A stretch of 64,000 bases of DNA from Rhodobacteraceae bacterium HLUCCO18 (GCA_001314805.1 LJSY01000001.1:66975-130974); one strand, 5' to 3'. Counted from the first letter of the stretch, positions 23,722-33,949 are shown. Numbers and translations: made by a program. The notes: generated from the letters alone by a model not told the origin.

Positions 23722-23754
23722 CCCGCCCTGCGCGTATCTCCGGCGCAGGGCGGG
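23722..23754 (-). repeat. 12-bp perfect stem-loop between tctC and tctB
   Basis: CCCGCCCTGCGC (23722-23733) and its exact complement (23743-23754) flank a 9-base loop. There is no T run on either side, so a simple rho-independent terminator is unlikely. A second smaller GC inverted repeat abuts it (GGCGGGGTCACCCCCGCC). Such hairpins after binding-protein genes stabilise the upstream mRNA or reduce read-through; that role is inferred. Confidence 0.7.
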
Positions 23755-23784
23755 ACCGGTCCCGCCGCCCCTCTCTACATGACC

Positions 23785-24768
23785 TCAGAGGAAGCCGAGC
23801 TGCCGCATCAGGTCGCCGATTTCCTGTTCCTGCGCTTCAAGGAACGTGCGGAAATCCTCGCCCGGGTTCCAGATGTTCACCCAACCGTTGCGCGCGCGCA
23901 CCTCTTCCCATGCCTCGGTCTCGTAGAGGGCTTCGAGCGCCGCGATGTACTGGGCGGTTTTCTCGTCGGACGTGCCCGGCGGAGCGAAGAAGCCGCGCCA
24001 GTTGATGAAGGTCGTGTCGATGCCCTGTTCGACGAAGGTGGGCGCCGTGTCATAGGCCGGCACGCGTTCGGGCGCGGTCACTCCGAGAATGCGCACCTCG
24101 CCCTGATCGGCGAGCGCGATGGCCTCGGAGAAGCCGGTCGAAAGCGCGTCGATCTCGCCCGAAAGCAGACCGGCCATCGCCTCGCCGCCCGCGTCATAGG
24201 CGATGTAGTTGACCGCCGTTGGGTCCTCGCCGGCCGCGCGCATCACCATCGCCACGACGAGGTGGTCCATGCCGCCCGGCACCGAGCCGCCGCCGACGGC
24301 GAAGTCCATCCCCTGCTCGGCATAGGCCGCCAGAAGGCCGTCCATGTCCTCGATCGGGCTGTCGGCGGGCACCACGATCGCCGCGTAGTCCCCGGTGGTC
24401 CCGGCCACGAGCGTAAGGTCGCGGAAGCTCTGCGGGAAGACGCCGGTGAGCGAGCGGATCACGATGGGCGTGGAGTTCACCATCAGCGTGTTGTCGAGGC
24501 TTTCGGCGTTCTCGATCATGTGGGCGATCGCGACACCGCCGCCGCCGCCGGACATGTTCTCGAAGGACGCGCTGCCGACAAGGCCGGATTCGGTCAGCGC
24601 CTCACCGGTTCCGCGTGCCGCGCCGTCCCAACCGCCACCGGCGCCGCCGGGAACGATGAAGTGGAGCTGTTCGAGCATCTGGTGGTCGTCGGCCTGAGCC
24701 GCGCCCCCGAAGGCCAGCGTGGCCGCAGCCGCCGCCAGCACGACCCGACGGGTCATGGTCATTTTCAT
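23785..24768 (-). CDS. tctC: tripartite tricarboxylate transporter, periplasmic binding protein TctC (Bug family)
   Basis: About 327 residues. A signal peptide MKMTMTRRVVLAAAAATLAF ending near AQA-DD directs it to the periplasm. The mature part starts LEQLHFIVPGGAGGGWD, the Bug-family loop near the ligand site, then ALTESGLVGSASFENMSGGG and VNYIAYDAGGEAMAGLLSG. It binds a dicarboxylate or aromatic carboxylate and delivers it to TctAB. The open frame extends to 24999, but GGGAGGAAA before ATG 24768 and the signal peptide set the start. Confidence 0.93.
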   Translation of the reverse strand: MKMTMTRRVVLAAAAATLAFGGAAQADDHQMLEQLHFIVPGGAGGGWDGAARGTGEALTESGLVGSASFENMSGGGGGVAIAHMIENAESLDNTLMVNSTPIVIRSLTGVFPQSFRDLTLVAGTTGDYAAIVVPADSPIEDMDGLLAAYAEQGMDFAVGGGSVPGGMDHLVVAMVMRAAGEDPTAVNYIAYDAGGEAMAGLLSGEIDALSTGFSEAIALADQGEVRILGVTAPERVPAYDTAPTFVEQGIDTTFINWRGFFAPPGTSDEKTAQYIAALEALYETEAWEEVRARNGWVNIWNPGEDFRTFLEAQEQEIGDLMRQLGFL

Positions 24769-24892
24769 CTGATATTTCCTCCCAGTTCGCATGGACGGGT
24801 TCCTCCCGCCCTTTGCATGATCTGCGGGGCGCAGGCTGGCACATTCCGACGAGGGGAGGCAAGTCATGTATGCCGGCGCATACGAAACTGCG

Positions 24893-26941
24893 TCACCGAG
24901 GCCGCGGCGCGCGGTAGCGAACCATGGTGAGCAGGTCGTATTCGGCCACGGCATCGCCATCCTGATCCACGACCTCGACGTTCCAGCGCACCTCGCCATA
25001 GCTGTCGGTGCGACGCGTCTTGCGTTTCACGGTCAGCCTGACCCGGATCGCGGCGCCCGGCGGCACGGGCTTGAGAAAGCGCAGGTTTTCCAGCCCCGTA
25101 TTGGCAAGAACCGGCCCCTCGTCGGGCCGCACGAACAGCCCCGCCGCGAAGCTGAGGATCAGGTAGCCATGGGCGACACGGCCGGGGAAGAACGGGTTCC
25201 GAAGGGCTGCGGCCTCATCCATATGGGCGTAGAACCTGTCCCCGGTGAAAGCGGCGAAATGCTCGATATCCTCCAGCGTGACCGCGCGTTCCCCGGTCTC
25301 GAGCGTGTCGCCGATGGCGAGGTCCTCGAAGGCGCGGGTGAAGGGATGGGTGGCCGCTTCGGGCCGTGCCGCACCTTTCTGCCACTGGCCGGTGATCGCG
25401 GTCAGCATGTCGGGGCTGCCCTGGATCGCGGTGCGCTGCATGTAATGCAGCACGCCCCGCACCCCGCCCAGTTCCTCGCCCCCGCCCGCGCGGCCCGGCC
25501 CGCCATGCACCATATGCGGCAGCGGCGAGCCGTGGCCGGTGCTCTCGTCCATCGCCGTTCGGTTGTTGATGTAGATGCGCCCATGATACGCGGCGCTTTC
25601 CATCGTGACGGTCCGCGCGACATTCGGATCGTTGGTGACGAGCGAGACCACGAGGCTGCCGCCACCGCGATTGGCCAGCGCCGCGGCGTGGTCGAGGCCG
25701 GCGTACCCCATCACCGTCGCCACCGGGCCGAACGCCTCGGTGTCGTGGACGCGCGCCGCCCGGTCGGGGTCGGCACAATGATAGAGCATCGGCGGCAGGA
25801 AGGCCCCGGCCCGCGCGTCCGCGCCATCGACCTCGAACGCGTCCGGATCGCCATGCACACGCTCGGCCTCCGCCGCGATCTTTTCGGCCTGCGCCAGCAC
25901 GTCCTGCCTTTGCGCCTGCGAGATCAGCGCGCCCATGCGCGTCGTCTCGCGCTCGGGCGCGCCGATGCGGGTCGCGGCCAGCCGCTGCGACAGCCCGTCG
26001 ATCACCGCCTCCACATGGGGTTCGGGCACGAGGATGCGCCGGATCGCGGTGCATTTCTGACCCGCCTTGGCGGTCATCTCGCGATGCGCCTCCTTCAGGA
26101 ACAGGTCGAACTCGGGCGTTCCCGGCGCGGCGTCGGGGCCGAGGATCGTGGCGTTCAGGCTGTCCTGTTCGGCGACGAAGCGCACCGCCCCGCTCAATAG
26201 GGTGTGATTGGACCTGAGCGTCAGAGCCGTCGCGGCGGAGCCGGTGAAGCTGACCACGTCCTGTCCGTCGAGCCGGTCCAGCAGATCGCCCGGATCGCCC
26301 GAAACAAGCTGCAGCGCGCCCTCGGGCAGGATGCCGCTCTCCAGCATGATCCGCACCGCGGCCTCGGCCACGTAGCCGCTGGCCGTCGCCGGCTTCACGA
26401 TGGCCGGCATGCCCGCCAGAAGCGTCGGCGCGAGCTTTTCCAGCATGCCCCAGACGGGAAAGTTGAACGCGTTGATATGGACCGCCACCCCCTGCAGGGC
26501 CGTGCAGACATGCTGGCCCACGAAACTGCCGCCCCGCGACAGCGCCTCGAGCCCGCCGTCGAGATAGACGTCGCCGTCCGGCATCTCGCGCCGCCCCTTG
26601 GAGGCGATGACGAACATCGTCCCGATGCCGCCGTCGATGTCGATGCGGTTGTCGGCCATGGTCGCGCCGGTGCGGTGCGACAGGCGGTAAAGTGGCGCGC
26701 GGCGCTCGTTCAAGTAGGCGGCCAAGGCCTTGAGCATCCGGGCGCGGTCATGGAACCCCATGGCGCGCAGCGCGGGGCCGCCTTTCGTGATCGCGAACTC
26801 CCTGATCGCGCCAAAGTCGAGGCCACCATGTCCTGCCTCGGCAAAGACCTCTCCCGTCGCGGCATCGGCGATGGGGCGGGCCCGCTCGCCCGGCATGACC
26901 CATTCGCCGGCGACGAAACTTTGCACGGGGTGGAGCGTCAT
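24893..26941 (-). CDS. paaZ: bifunctional oxepin-CoA hydrolase / semialdehyde dehydrogenase PaaZ
   Basis: 682 residues, fusion of an aldehyde dehydrogenase (about 1-520) and a MaoC-like enoyl-CoA hydratase (about 540-680). It opens the oxepin-CoA ring and oxidises the resulting aldehyde in phenylacetate breakdown. Catalytic Cys in [13 protein letters not shown], Glu in [11 protein letters not shown], and [20 protein letters not shown] cofactor loop are present. The hydratase part has [20 protein letters not shown] and [19 protein letters not shown]. It begins 10 bp after paaE. Last paa gene here; a TTT transporter operon follows after 124 bp. Confidence 0.96.
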   Translation of the reverse strand: MTLHPVQSFVAGEWVMPGERARPIADAATGEVFAEAGHGGLDFGAIREFAITKGGPALRAMGFHDRARMLKALAAYLNERRAPLYRLSHRTGATMADNRIDIDGGIGTMFVIASKGRREMPDGDVYLDGGLEALSRGGSFVGQHVCTALQGVAVHINAFNFPVWGMLEKLAPTLLAGMPAIVKPATASGYVAEAAVRIMLESGILPEGALQLVSGDPGDLLDRLDGQDVVSFTGSAATALTLRSNHTLLSGAVRFVAEQDSLNATILGPDAAPGTPEFDLFLKEAHREMTAKAGQKCTAIRRILVPEPHVEAVIDGLSQRLAATRIGAPERETTRMGALISQAQRQDVLAQAEKIAAEAERVHGDPDAFEVDGADARAGAFLPPMLYHCADPDRAARVHDTEAFGPVATVMGYAGLDHAAALANRGGGSLVVSLVTNDPNVARTVTMESAAYHGRIYINNRTAMDESTGHGSPLPHMVHGGPGRAGGGEELGGVRGVLHYMQRTAIQGSPDMLTAITGQWQKGAARPEAATHPFTRAFEDLAIGDTLETGERAVTLEDIEHFAAFTGDRFYAHMDEAAALRNPFFPGRVAHGYLILSFAAGLFVRPDEGPVLANTGLENLRFLKPVPPGAAIRVRLTVKRKTRRTDSYGEVRWNVEVVDQDGDAVAEYDLLTMVRYRAPRPR

Positions 26942-26951
26942 CGGCCGTCCC

Positions 26952-28019
26952 TCACGTGTCGTAGCTCACGCTGACATGATCGGTCAGCGGGCGCGACTGG
27001 CACGACAGCGCAAAGCCCTGCGCCACCTCGTGATCCTCTAGCGCGTGGTTGGTGTCCATCGCGACCTCGCCCTCCGTCACGCGGCAGCGGCAGGTCGAGC
27101 AGACCCCGGCGCGGCAGGAAAACGGCACGTCGAGGTCATGGGCAAGCGCCGCCTCCAGCACGGTCTGATCGGGGCCCATCGCGAAGCTCTGCGTGGCACC
27201 GTCGAGCGTGACGCTCAGCCGGATCGTCTTGCCGGTGGACCCGCTCTTCGTCATCGCGCGTTGCGGCAGGCGGCCCTGCTGCGCGGCGGATGTGAAAAGC
27301 TCGTACCTGATCCGGTCCCTTGCCATTCCATGCGCCTCGAGCGCGCGTGCGATCCCCTTCATCATCGGCTCGGGCCCGCAGATGAATGCCATGTCCATCG
27401 CGCCCACCTCGATCCAGCCGCGAAAGAGCTCGGCGCATTTCTCCTCGGTCACGCGGCCGGTGAACAGCTCGATCTCCTGCGCGTCCTGCTCCAGCACGTG
27501 GATCACGCGAAGCCGGCCCATGTGCAGGTTCTTGAGGTCCTCGATCTCCTCGCGGAACATGATCGTGTTCATGCGGCGGTTTGCATAGACCAGCGTGGCG
27601 CGCGACTTCGGCTCGCGCGCCAGCACGCTTCGGATCAGCGACAGGACGGGCGTGATCCCGGACCCTCCCGCGAAGGCGAGGTAGTCGTGCGCCGCCTCCG
27701 GGTCCAGATCGACGGTGAAGCGGCCCGTGGGCGGCATGGCCTGCAACGTGTCGCCGACGGCGAGTTCTTCATTGGCGAAGGTGGAAAACGCGCCGCCCTC
27801 GACCCGTTTGATGCCCACCTGCAGCACGCCATCGTCCAGCCCTGCGCAGATCGAATAGGTGCGCCGGATCTCCTGCCCGTCGAAATCGCGGCGGAAGGTC
27901 AGGTACTGGCCGGGGCGAAAGGTGAAATCGGCGTCTTCGGGCGGACGGAGCGTCACGACCACCGCATCGCGGATGGTCCTTTCGATACCGGTGACGGTGA
28001 GGTCATGGAAACGCGGCAC
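26952..28019 (-). CDS. paaE: phenylacetyl-CoA epoxidase reductase subunit PaaE
   Basis: About 355 residues: an FNR-type FAD/NAD(P)H reductase (about 1-240, with RTYSICAG, FAGGSGITPVLSLIRSVL and ICGPEPMMKG) and a C-terminal plant-type 2Fe-2S ferredoxin with CRAGVCSTCRCRV and a final LSCQSRP cysteine. It passes electrons to the PaaAC diiron oxygenase. The start is taken as GTG at 28019 (VPRFHDLTV) with GAGGG upstream, 11 bp after paaD. No ATG fits, and the length then equals that of the E. coli enzyme. Confidence 0.94.
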   Translation of the reverse strand: MPRFHDLTVTGIERTIRDAVVVTLRPPEDADFTFRPGQYLTFRRDFDGQEIRRTYSICAGLDDGVLQVGIKRVEGGAFSTFANEELAVGDTLQAMPPTGRFTVDLDPEAAHDYLAFAGGSGITPVLSLIRSVLAREPKSRATLVYANRRMNTIMFREEIEDLKNLHMGRLRVIHVLEQDAQEIELFTGRVTEEKCAELFRGWIEVGAMDMAFICGPEPMMKGIARALEAHGMARDRIRYELFTSAAQQGRLPQRAMTKSGSTGKTIRLSVTLDGATQSFAMGPDQTVLEAALAHDLDVPFSCRAGVCSTCRCRVTEGEVAMDTNHALEDHEVAQGFALSCQSRPLTDHVSVSYDT

Positions 28020-28030
28020 GGGGTCGGCCC

Positions 28031-28498
28031 TCAGATGCACTTGAAATAGTCGAAGGGTTCGAGACAGTCGCGGCAGCGCCACTGCGCCTTGCAAGGCGTG
28101 GAGCCGAACTGGCTGATCCGCTCCAGATCGGCGCCGCCGCAGCGCGGGCAGCGTTTCGGCCCGCCCGCCGTCTCGGGCGGCGCGATGCCGAATTCCTCCA
28201 GCCGGGCGCGGCCCTTCTCGCTCAGCCAGTCGGTGGTCCATGGCGGCGCGATGCGGGTCTCGAGGCGGATGTCTTCCACCCCGCGCGCGCGCAGCGCCGC
28301 CTCGATCTCGAGCGAGATGATCGCGGTGGCGGGGCAGCCCGAATAGGTGGGCGTGAGGGCGACGACAAGCGTGTCGCCGTCCCAGCCCACGTCCCGCACG
28401 ATGCCCAGATCCACAACCGAAATCACCGGGATCTCCGGGTCCGGGACAAGGTCGAGCCAGCCCCAGACATCATCGGGCGCGGGCCGGAGCGCTACCAT
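28031..28498 (-). CDS. paaD: phenylacetyl-CoA epoxidase-associated protein PaaD (MIP18 family)
   Basis: About 155 residues. An N-terminal DUF59/MIP18 domain (VPDPEIPVISVVDLGIV, TPTYSGCPATAII) and a C-terminal four-cysteine metal-binding knuckle (CPRCGG and CRDCLEPFDYFKC region). PaaD is thought to help mature the Fe centres of the epoxidase. It starts inside the end of paaC (7-bp overlap at ATG 28498). Confidence 0.94.
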   Translation of the reverse strand: MVALRPAPDDVWGWLDLVPDPEIPVISVVDLGIVRDVGWDGDTLVVALTPTYSGCPATAIISLEIEAALRARGVEDIRLETRIAPPWTTDWLSEKGRARLEEFGIAPPETAGGPKRCPRCGGADLERISQFGSTPCKAQWRCRDCLEPFDYFKCI

Positions 28499-29250
28499 GT
28501 CGCCCCCGGATAGGCGCGCTGGAGCCACTGCATCTGGGTCAGGAGATGGCCCAGATGCTCGCTGTGTCGCACACCGGACTTGCCGCCCGACCGGGCGTGA
28601 CGGGTCTCGGGGATGCTGAGCGTGGCCTTGTCCAGAACGGCCTCGATCCGCTCCGACACCGGCGCGCGCAGGGCCTCCGCCGCGGGCGCGATGGCGGCCT
28701 TCTCCATCGCTTCGTCCACCCCGTCGCCATGAAACATCTCGCCCAGATAGGGCCAGAGCCTGTCGAGCGCGGCCTGCATCCGCGCGTGGCTTTCGTCCGT
28801 CCCGTCGCCGAGGCCGATCACCGTGTCGCCCGAACGCTCCACGTGATACCGCGCCTCCTTCAGCGCCTTGGCCGCGATCGCCGCGATGCGCGCGTCGCTG
28901 CTGTCGGTCAACCGCCGCAGCATCTCGACATGCCACGCATCGAACAGGAACTGCCGCAGGATGGTCTGGCCGAAATCGCCGTTGGGCTGTTCGACCAGAA
29001 GAAGGTTCCGGAAATCCCAGACGTCGCGCAGGAAGGCGAGGTCGTCGGCGCTCCGCCCCTGCCCCTCGACCTCGGCGGCAAGTCCCAGCCACATCTGCGT
29101 CTGGCCGATCAGGTCGAGCGCGGTGTTGGCCAGCGCGATGTCCTCCTCCAGCACGGGGGCGTGGCCGCACCACTCGCTGACCCGGTGGCCGAGGATCAGC
29201 GTGTTGTCTCCCATCCGCAGGAGGAACTGGAACAAGGCAGCCCCTTCCAT
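28492..29250 (-). CDS. paaC: phenylacetyl-CoA epoxidase structural subunit PaaC
   Basis: About 252 residues, ferritin-like helical partner of the catalytic PaaA in the 1,2-epoxidase. Typical segments LRMGDNTLILGHRVSEWCGH, ALDLIGQTQMWLGLAAEVEG and EARYHVERSGDTVIGLGDGT. The start is ATG 29250, sharing one base with the paaB stop; the open frame continues upstream only through overlapping coding sequence. Confidence 0.95.
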   Translation of the reverse strand: MEGAALFQFLLRMGDNTLILGHRVSEWCGHAPVLEEDIALANTALDLIGQTQMWLGLAAEVEGQGRSADDLAFLRDVWDFRNLLLVEQPNGDFGQTILRQFLFDAWHVEMLRRLTDSSDARIAAIAAKALKEARYHVERSGDTVIGLGDGTDESHARMQAALDRLWPYLGEMFHGDGVDEAMEKAAIAPAAEALRAPVSERIEAVLDKATLSIPETRHARSGGKSGVRHSEHLGHLLTQMQWLQRAYPGATW

Positions 29251-29534
29251 CACATGTGCCCCGCTTCGTCGGGAATGTCGAAGAAACTCGGATGGCGGTA
29301 GACCTTGGAATGCGACGGTTCGTAGAACGGGCCCTTGTCCGAGGGCGAGGAGGCCGTGATGTGCCGCGCCTCCACCACCCAGATCGACACGCCTTCGTTG
29401 CGCCTCGTGTAGACGTCGCGGGCGTTCTTCATCGCCATCTCGGCATCGGGCGCATGGAGCGAGCCCACATGCCTGTGGCTGATGCCATGCTGGCCGCGGA
29501 TGAAAACCTCCCACAGGGGCCATTCGGTGCTCAT
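29250..29534 (-). CDS. paaB: phenylacetyl-CoA epoxidase subunit PaaB
   Basis: 94 residues, nearly exactly the family length: WPLWEVFIRGQHGISHRHVG, NARDVYTRRNEGVSIWVVEA and FYEPSHSKVYRHPSFFDIPD. PaaB bridges PaaAC heterodimers in the multicomponent complex. It lies 12 bp after paaA and overlaps paaC by one base. Confidence 0.96.
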   Translation of the reverse strand: MSTEWPLWEVFIRGQHGISHRHVGSLHAPDAEMAMKNARDVYTRRNEGVSIWVVEARHITASSPSDKGPFYEPSHSKVYRHPSFFDIPDEAGHM

Positions 29535-29546
29535 GTCCCAGCCCTC

Positions 29547-30539
29547 CTATTCCGCGGCGACCTTGCGCGCGGCCTTCTTGGCGGCATGCGCCATCAGCCC
29601 CTCGCGCACCCAGGCGCCGTCGTCCCAGGCCTTTCGCCGGGCTTCCATGCGCTCTGAATTGCAGGGCCCATCCCCTTGAATCACGGCGAAGAATTCCGAC
29701 CAGTCGGGTTGCGAGAAATCGTGATGCCCCCGCGCCTCGTTCCACTTCAATTCCGGGTCGGGGATCGTCAGGCCCAGAAGCTCCGCCTGCGGCACGGTCT
29801 GATCCACGAACTTCTGGCGCAGCTCGTCATTGGTGTTGATCTTGATCTTCCAGGCCATCGACTGCGCGGAATGCACGCTGTCGGCATCGGACGGCCCGAA
29901 CATCATCAGCGACGGATACCAGAACCGGTTCAGCGCATCCTGCGCCATGCGCTTTTGCTCCGGCGTGCCCTTCGCCATCTTCATCATGATGTCGTAGCCC
30001 TGCCGCTGGTGGAACGATTCCTCCTTGCAGATGCGGATCATCGCGCGCGAATAGGGCCCGTAGGAGGTCCGCTGAAGCGGTACCTGGTTCATGATCGCCG
30101 CCCCGTCGACCAGCCAGCCCACCGCGCCCATATCGGCCCAGGTCAGCGTGGGGTAGTTGAAGATCGAGCTGTATTTCATGCGCCCGCTTAACAAATCCTG
30201 CGTCAGCTCATCACGGCTCACGCCCAGCGTCTCGGCCGCGCAATAGAGGTAAAGACCATGTCCCGCCTCGTCCTGCACCTTGGCCAGCAGGATCGCCTTG
30301 CGCTCCAGCGTGGGCGCGCGCGTGATCCAGTTACCCTCGGGCAGCTGTCCCACGATCTCGGAATGGGCGTGCTGGCCGATCTGCCGGATCAGCGTCTTTC
30401 GGTAGCCCTCGGGCATCCAATCCCTGGGCTCGATCTTCTCGCCCGCGTCGATGCGGTCCTGGAAGCGCGCTTCCTCTTCGGTCATCTCGGCGCGGGTCTT
30501 GACCCCCTTGCCCGTCGACTGAACCATTTGTGCATACAT
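29547..30539 (-). CDS. paaA: phenylacetyl-CoA 1,2-epoxidase catalytic subunit PaaA
   Basis: 330 residues, diiron carboxylate oxygenase converting phenylacetyl-CoA to its 1,2-epoxide. Diiron ligands appear in [19 protein letters not shown] (ExxH) and [20 protein letters not shown] (ExxH). The C-terminal [20 protein letters not shown] is also typical. ATG 30539 is used; a second Met five codons on is possible. First of five contiguous paaABCDE genes. Confidence 0.97.
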   Translation of the reverse strand: MYAQMVQSTGKGVKTRAEMTEEEARFQDRIDAGEKIEPRDWMPEGYRKTLIRQIGQHAHSEIVGQLPEGNWITRAPTLERKAILLAKVQDEAGHGLYLYCAAETLGVSRDELTQDLLSGRMKYSSIFNYPTLTWADMGAVGWLVDGAAIMNQVPLQRTSYGPYSRAMIRICKEESFHQRQGYDIMMKMAKGTPEQKRMAQDALNRFWYPSLMMFGPSDADSVHSAQSMAWKIKINTNDELRQKFVDQTVPQAELLGLTIPDPELKWNEARGHHDFSQPDWSEFFAVIQGDGPCNSERMEARRKAWDDGAWVREGLMAHAAKKAARKVAAE

Positions 30540-30557
30540 CGCCTTGACCCCCTCCGG

Positions 30558-31775
30558 TCAGATCCGCTCGATCACCAGTGCCGTGCCCTGTCCCACGCCG
30601 ACGCACATCGTGCAAAGCGCATGGCGCCCGCCCGTCCGCCTGAGCTGATGCGCCGCCGTCAGCACCAGCCGGGCTCCCGACATCCCCAGCGGATGGCCAA
30701 GCGCGATGGCTCCGCCATTCGGGTTCACATGCGCCGCGTCGTCGGGAAGGCCGAGCGCGCGCAGCACCGCCAGAGCCTGCGCGGCGAAGGCCTCGTTCAG
30801 CTCGATGACATCCATGTCCGCGATCGTCAGGCCCAGCCGGTCCAGCAGTTTGCGCGTGGCGTCGACCGGGCCGATGCCCATGACCCGAGGTTCGACGCCC
30901 GCCGAGGCCATCCCGAGGATGCGCGCCACGGGTGTCAGGCCGTGCGCCTCCGCCGCCCGCCGCTCCGCGATCAGAAGCGCCGCGGACCCGTCATTGACGC
31001 CAGAAGCGTTGCCGGCGGTCACGGTCCTGTCGGGCCCGTTGATGCCGCGCAACGTCGCCAGCCCCTCGGCGGTGGTGCCGGGCCTGGGATGTTCGTCCCG
31101 GTCCACGATGACCGGCGCGCCCTTGCGTTGCGGGATCGCGACTGGCGCGATCTCGTCGCGAAAGACGCCCTCGGCCTCCGCCGCGGCCCATCGCTGCTGG
31201 CTGCGCAGGGCGAAGGCGTCCTGGTCGGCGCGTGAGATGTCGTAATCCGCGGCCACGTTGTCGGCCGTCTCGGGCATCGCATCGGTGCCATAGCTGGCCG
31301 CCATGGCCGGGTTCACGAAACGCCATCCAATCGTGGTGTCGTGGACCGTCGTTTCGCGTGACCACGCCGTGTCGGGTTTGGGCATCACGAAGGGCGCGCG
31401 GGTCATGCTTTCCACCCCGCCGGCGATCGCGACGGTGTAATCGCCGGCGCGGATACCGCGTGCCGCGAAGCCCACCGCGTCCATGCCGCTCGCGCAGAGC
31501 CTGTTGAGCGTGACCCCCGGCACGGAGGCCGGCAGCCCCGCGAGAAGCGCGGCCATGCGCGCCACGTTGCGGTTGTCCTCCCCCGCCTGATTGGCGCATC
31601 CAAGAAGCACCTCGTCGATGCCGTCTGGCCTGAGCATCGGATTTCGTTCCAACAGCGCGCGTATCGGGATCGCGGCCAAGTCGTCGGTCCGCACGCCGGA
31701 AAGCGCACCGCCGTAGCGGCCAATCGGTGTTCGTAGCCCGTCGCAGATGACGGGTTCGGATGCAATATTGCTCAA
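30558..31775 (-). CDS. paaJ: 3-oxoadipyl-CoA / 3-oxo-5,6-dehydrosuberyl-CoA thiolase
   Basis: Acetyl-CoA acyltransferase, about 405 residues, catalysing thiolytic steps at the end of phenylacetate (and possibly beta-ketoadipate) breakdown. Active-site Cys in [14 protein letters not shown], second Cys in [14 protein letters not shown], and [21 protein letters not shown]-terminal [20 protein letters not shown] matches PaaJ/PcaF. I chose TTG at 31775 because GGGAGGG lies 6 bases upstream; ATG at 31793 has its purine run too close. Which of paaJ or pcaF is not decidable. First gene of the paa operon. Confidence 0.88.
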   Translation of the reverse strand: MSNIASEPVICDGLRTPIGRYGGALSGVRTDDLAAIPIRALLERNPMLRPDGIDEVLLGCANQAGEDNRNVARMAALLAGLPASVPGVTLNRLCASGMDAVGFAARGIRAGDYTVAIAGGVESMTRAPFVMPKPDTAWSRETTVHDTTIGWRFVNPAMAASYGTDAMPETADNVAADYDISRADQDAFALRSQQRWAAAEAEGVFRDEIAPVAIPQRKGAPVIVDRDEHPRPGTTAEGLATLRGINGPDRTVTAGNASGVNDGSAALLIAERRAAEAHGLTPVARILGMASAGVEPRVMGIGPVDATRKLLDRLGLTIADMDVIELNEAFAAQALAVLRALGLPDDAAHVNPNGGAIALGHPLGMSGARLVLTAAHQLRRTGGRHALCTMCVGVGQGTALVIERI

Positions 31776-31807
31776 GGAGGCCCTCCCGTGCATCCCTCAA
31801 GTATTCC

Positions 31808-31821
31808 CGACCAATTGGTCG
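31808..31821. promoter_or_regulatory. perfect 14-bp palindrome, candidate paa operator
   Basis: CGACCAATTGGTCG is a perfect palindrome 33 bp upstream of the proposed thiolase start and directly downstream of the candidate -10. Such a site suits a TetR-type repressor of PaaR kind, known to control paa genes in other bacteria; no such gene is in this window. Binding is inferred. Confidence 0.65.
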
Positions 31822-31850
31822 AATTAACTTCAAAACCGGGCAGAATGCAA
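31822..31850 (-). promoter_or_regulatory. candidate promoter of the paa operon
   Basis: On the minus strand TTGCAT (31845-31850) and TTAATT (31822-31827) are spaced by 17 bases. The -35 is good and the -10 weak. The -35 lies in the loop of an ACCGGGC-N9-GCCCGGT inverted repeat (31835-31857), possibly a second regulator site. Confidence 0.45.
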
Positions 31851-32212
31851 GCCCGGTGTCCTGCCGGGCTGTCCGGACCGCCAATATCGCGCGAACCTTC
31901 ATCGGGAACTGGTCGCTGGCCCTGACCGCGGGCCTCGGGATGACCGAGTGCGATGGCGCTTCGGCATGTCCCCGCATGAACCGCCGAAGTGAGGAGACCC
32001 TGACTCGGCATCTCCATCGAAGCCCTGCTTGTGCGACGGTTTTCCTAGGAGTCAGGAAAGATCTTGAGGCCGGGCCGATGGCCGTGCACCGCCCAACGCC
32101 CTGCCTGGGGTCCGTGGGGCGGCTGCCGCTCAGGCGCTCGAGCCCGCGCAGGACTCTCACGATCGGGCGATGCGCTCGTCTCGACCGGCGGCGCTCGGCC
32201 GGGATCCCGACG

Positions 32213-33949
32213 TTACATGGCCAGCCGGAAGTCGGACTCCGTGCTGCCCGTGGCGTTGCCGCCGGGAAGCCTGAAGACGGCGATGCTGCGGGCCATCTCG
32301 TTGGCTTCATCGCGAAGCGTGCGTCCGGCCTCATTGGCCTGGCTGACCATGGCCGCGTTCTGCTGGGTCACCCGGTCGAGCTGCGCCACACCGGTGTTGA
32401 CCTCCGCGAGGCTCGCGGATTGCTCTCGTGCGTTCGACGAGATGCCTTCGACATGCTCCGAGATGGTGGAAACGCTGTCGGTGATCGCGCTCAACTCATG
32501 GCCGGCACTGGCCACAAGGTCCACGCCCCGTTCCACGAAAGCCGAGCTTTCGCTGATCAGCCCCTTGATTTCATTCGCAGCATCCGAGGATCTCTGGGCC
32601 AGGGCCCGAACCTCGTTGGCCACCACGGAGAAGCCGCGTCCGGCGTCGCCGGCCCGAGCGGCCTCCACCCCTGCATTGAGGGCGAGAAGATTGGTCTGGA
32701 ACGCGATTTCGTCGATCACGGACGTGATGCGCGAGATCTGTCGAGATGATTCCTCGATCCGCGACATCGCGTCGACGGTCTTCTGCACCACTTCGGCGGA
32801 TTCGGTGGCACGCATGCGGGCATCGACGACGATGCGTTCGACGTCCTGAGCGCTCAATGCGGAGCTTTCGACATTGGACGTGACCATGTTGAGCGCGGCC
32901 GCGGTTTCCTCCAGGGAGGCGGCCTGGTTCTCGGTTCGGGCGGACAGGTCGTCGGAACTCTGGGCGATGCTCTCGGCGCTCCTGCGGATGGTTTCGGCAT
33001 TTCGCGCCATCTGTTCGATCACGCGGACGAAGGTATCGACCGTTTCGTTGAAGGAATTGCGCAGCGGCTCGTATTCGGCCTCGAAGGGGGTATCGAGCCT
33101 TTGTGTCAGATCGCCGCCGGCCACGGTCTGCAGGGCGACGGCAAGCCGTTCGACAACACGTTTGCGCCCCTGTTCGATGCGCGCGCGCGCCTCCGCGCCA
33201 AGTGCTGCGTCGGCAAGCTGCGATTGCAGGTCGGACAGGTTGCGCGCGATCGTGCCGATTTCATCGCCACGCTCGGTGAAAGGCACAGCCCCGTCGTATC
33301 GACCGCTCCGCAGGATGACGATCTCCTCGGCCAGGGCCGTGACCGGGCGCGACACCAGCATGCGCAGGAGGCTGCCGGCGCAATACAGCAGGGCTGCGAG
33401 CACCACGGCCGAGATGCCGAGGTTGATGAAAAGCTGCGACTGCGCCGCCGACCGGCTCAGGGCCGAGGTCCACAGGATGGCGATCGCGCCCGTGGACGTG
33501 GCGGTGTCGGATCCGGCGAAGGCGGGCACGGCATGCACGAACCCGTCATCGGAGACCTGCGCCATGCCGGACGTGGCGGCGGTTCGTGCAAGCGCGGCCA
33601 GCGTGGCCGCCTCCACGTCGCCCGCCGCGCCCAGTTCCGCGAGTGTTTCACCTTGAGCGTTCACCGCGATGGCGCGCAACGCGGCGCCGTCCGTGGTGGT
33701 GAGAACCCGGTCGAGCGCTTCTTCCAGGGCCGCGACATTGCCGAAGCGCAGCGCGGCCCCGCTGGCCGCTGCCGCCGAGGAGGTCGCCGCCTCGGCCAGT
33801 TCACGGATGCCGTTGTCGATGGCCGTGTTCGTGGTGCGGATGTTCAACAAGGACAGAACGGTTGCCACGAGGATCGTCGCCCCGGCCATCAGGACCAGGC
33901 ATTTCAAGAAAACCGACGCGTTGGTCATGCTGAAGCGAGTGACGTCCAT
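32213..33949 (-). CDS. methyl-accepting chemotaxis protein
   Basis: About 578 residues. Layout: TM1 about 13-35 ([20 protein letters not shown]), a roughly 135-residue periplasmic part, TM2 about 173-197, HAMP to about 250, then coiled-coil signalling domain with hairpin tip [20 protein letters not shown] and [20 protein letters not shown]. It lacks a C-terminal CheR/CheB tether pentapeptide (ends ESDFRLAM). ATG 33949 has GGA at 8 bases; ATG 33967 is possible. The gene directly upstream encodes a periplasmic PDC-like protein, a probable partner. Confidence 0.92.
   Translation of the reverse strand: MDVTRFSMTNASVFLKCLVLMAGATILVATVLSLLNIRTTNTAIDNGIRELAEAATSSAAAASGAALRFGNVAALEEALDRVLTTTDGAALRAIAVNAQGETLAELGAAGDVEAATLAALARTAATSGMAQVSDDGFVHAVPAFAGSDTATSTGAIAILWTSALSRSAAQSQLFINLGISAVVLAALLYCAGSLLRMLVSRPVTALAEEIVILRSGRYDGAVPFTERGDEIGTIARNLSDLQSQLADAALGAEARARIEQGRKRVVERLAVALQTVAGGDLTQRLDTPFEAEYEPLRNSFNETVDTFVRVIEQMARNAETIRRSAESIAQSSDDLSARTENQAASLEETAAALNMVTSNVESSALSAQDVERIVVDARMRATESAEVVQKTVDAMSRIEESSRQISRITSVIDEIAFQTNLLALNAGVEAARAGDAGRGFSVVANEVRALAQRSSDAANEIKGLISESSAFVERGVDLVASAGHELSAITDSVSTISEHVEGISSNAREQSASLAEVNTGVAQLDRVTQQNAAMVSQANEAGRTLRDEANEMARSIAVFRLPGGNATGSTESDFRLAM

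Larger units (their letters stand above)
31776..32212. other. 437-bp intergenic region holding the paa promoter
   Basis: The end near the thiolase holds a promoter-like pair, a perfect palindrome and an inverted repeat, listed separately. The rest, to the 3' end of the chemoreceptor gene, shows no convincing coding frame on either strand and nothing else I recognise. Confidence 0.6.
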
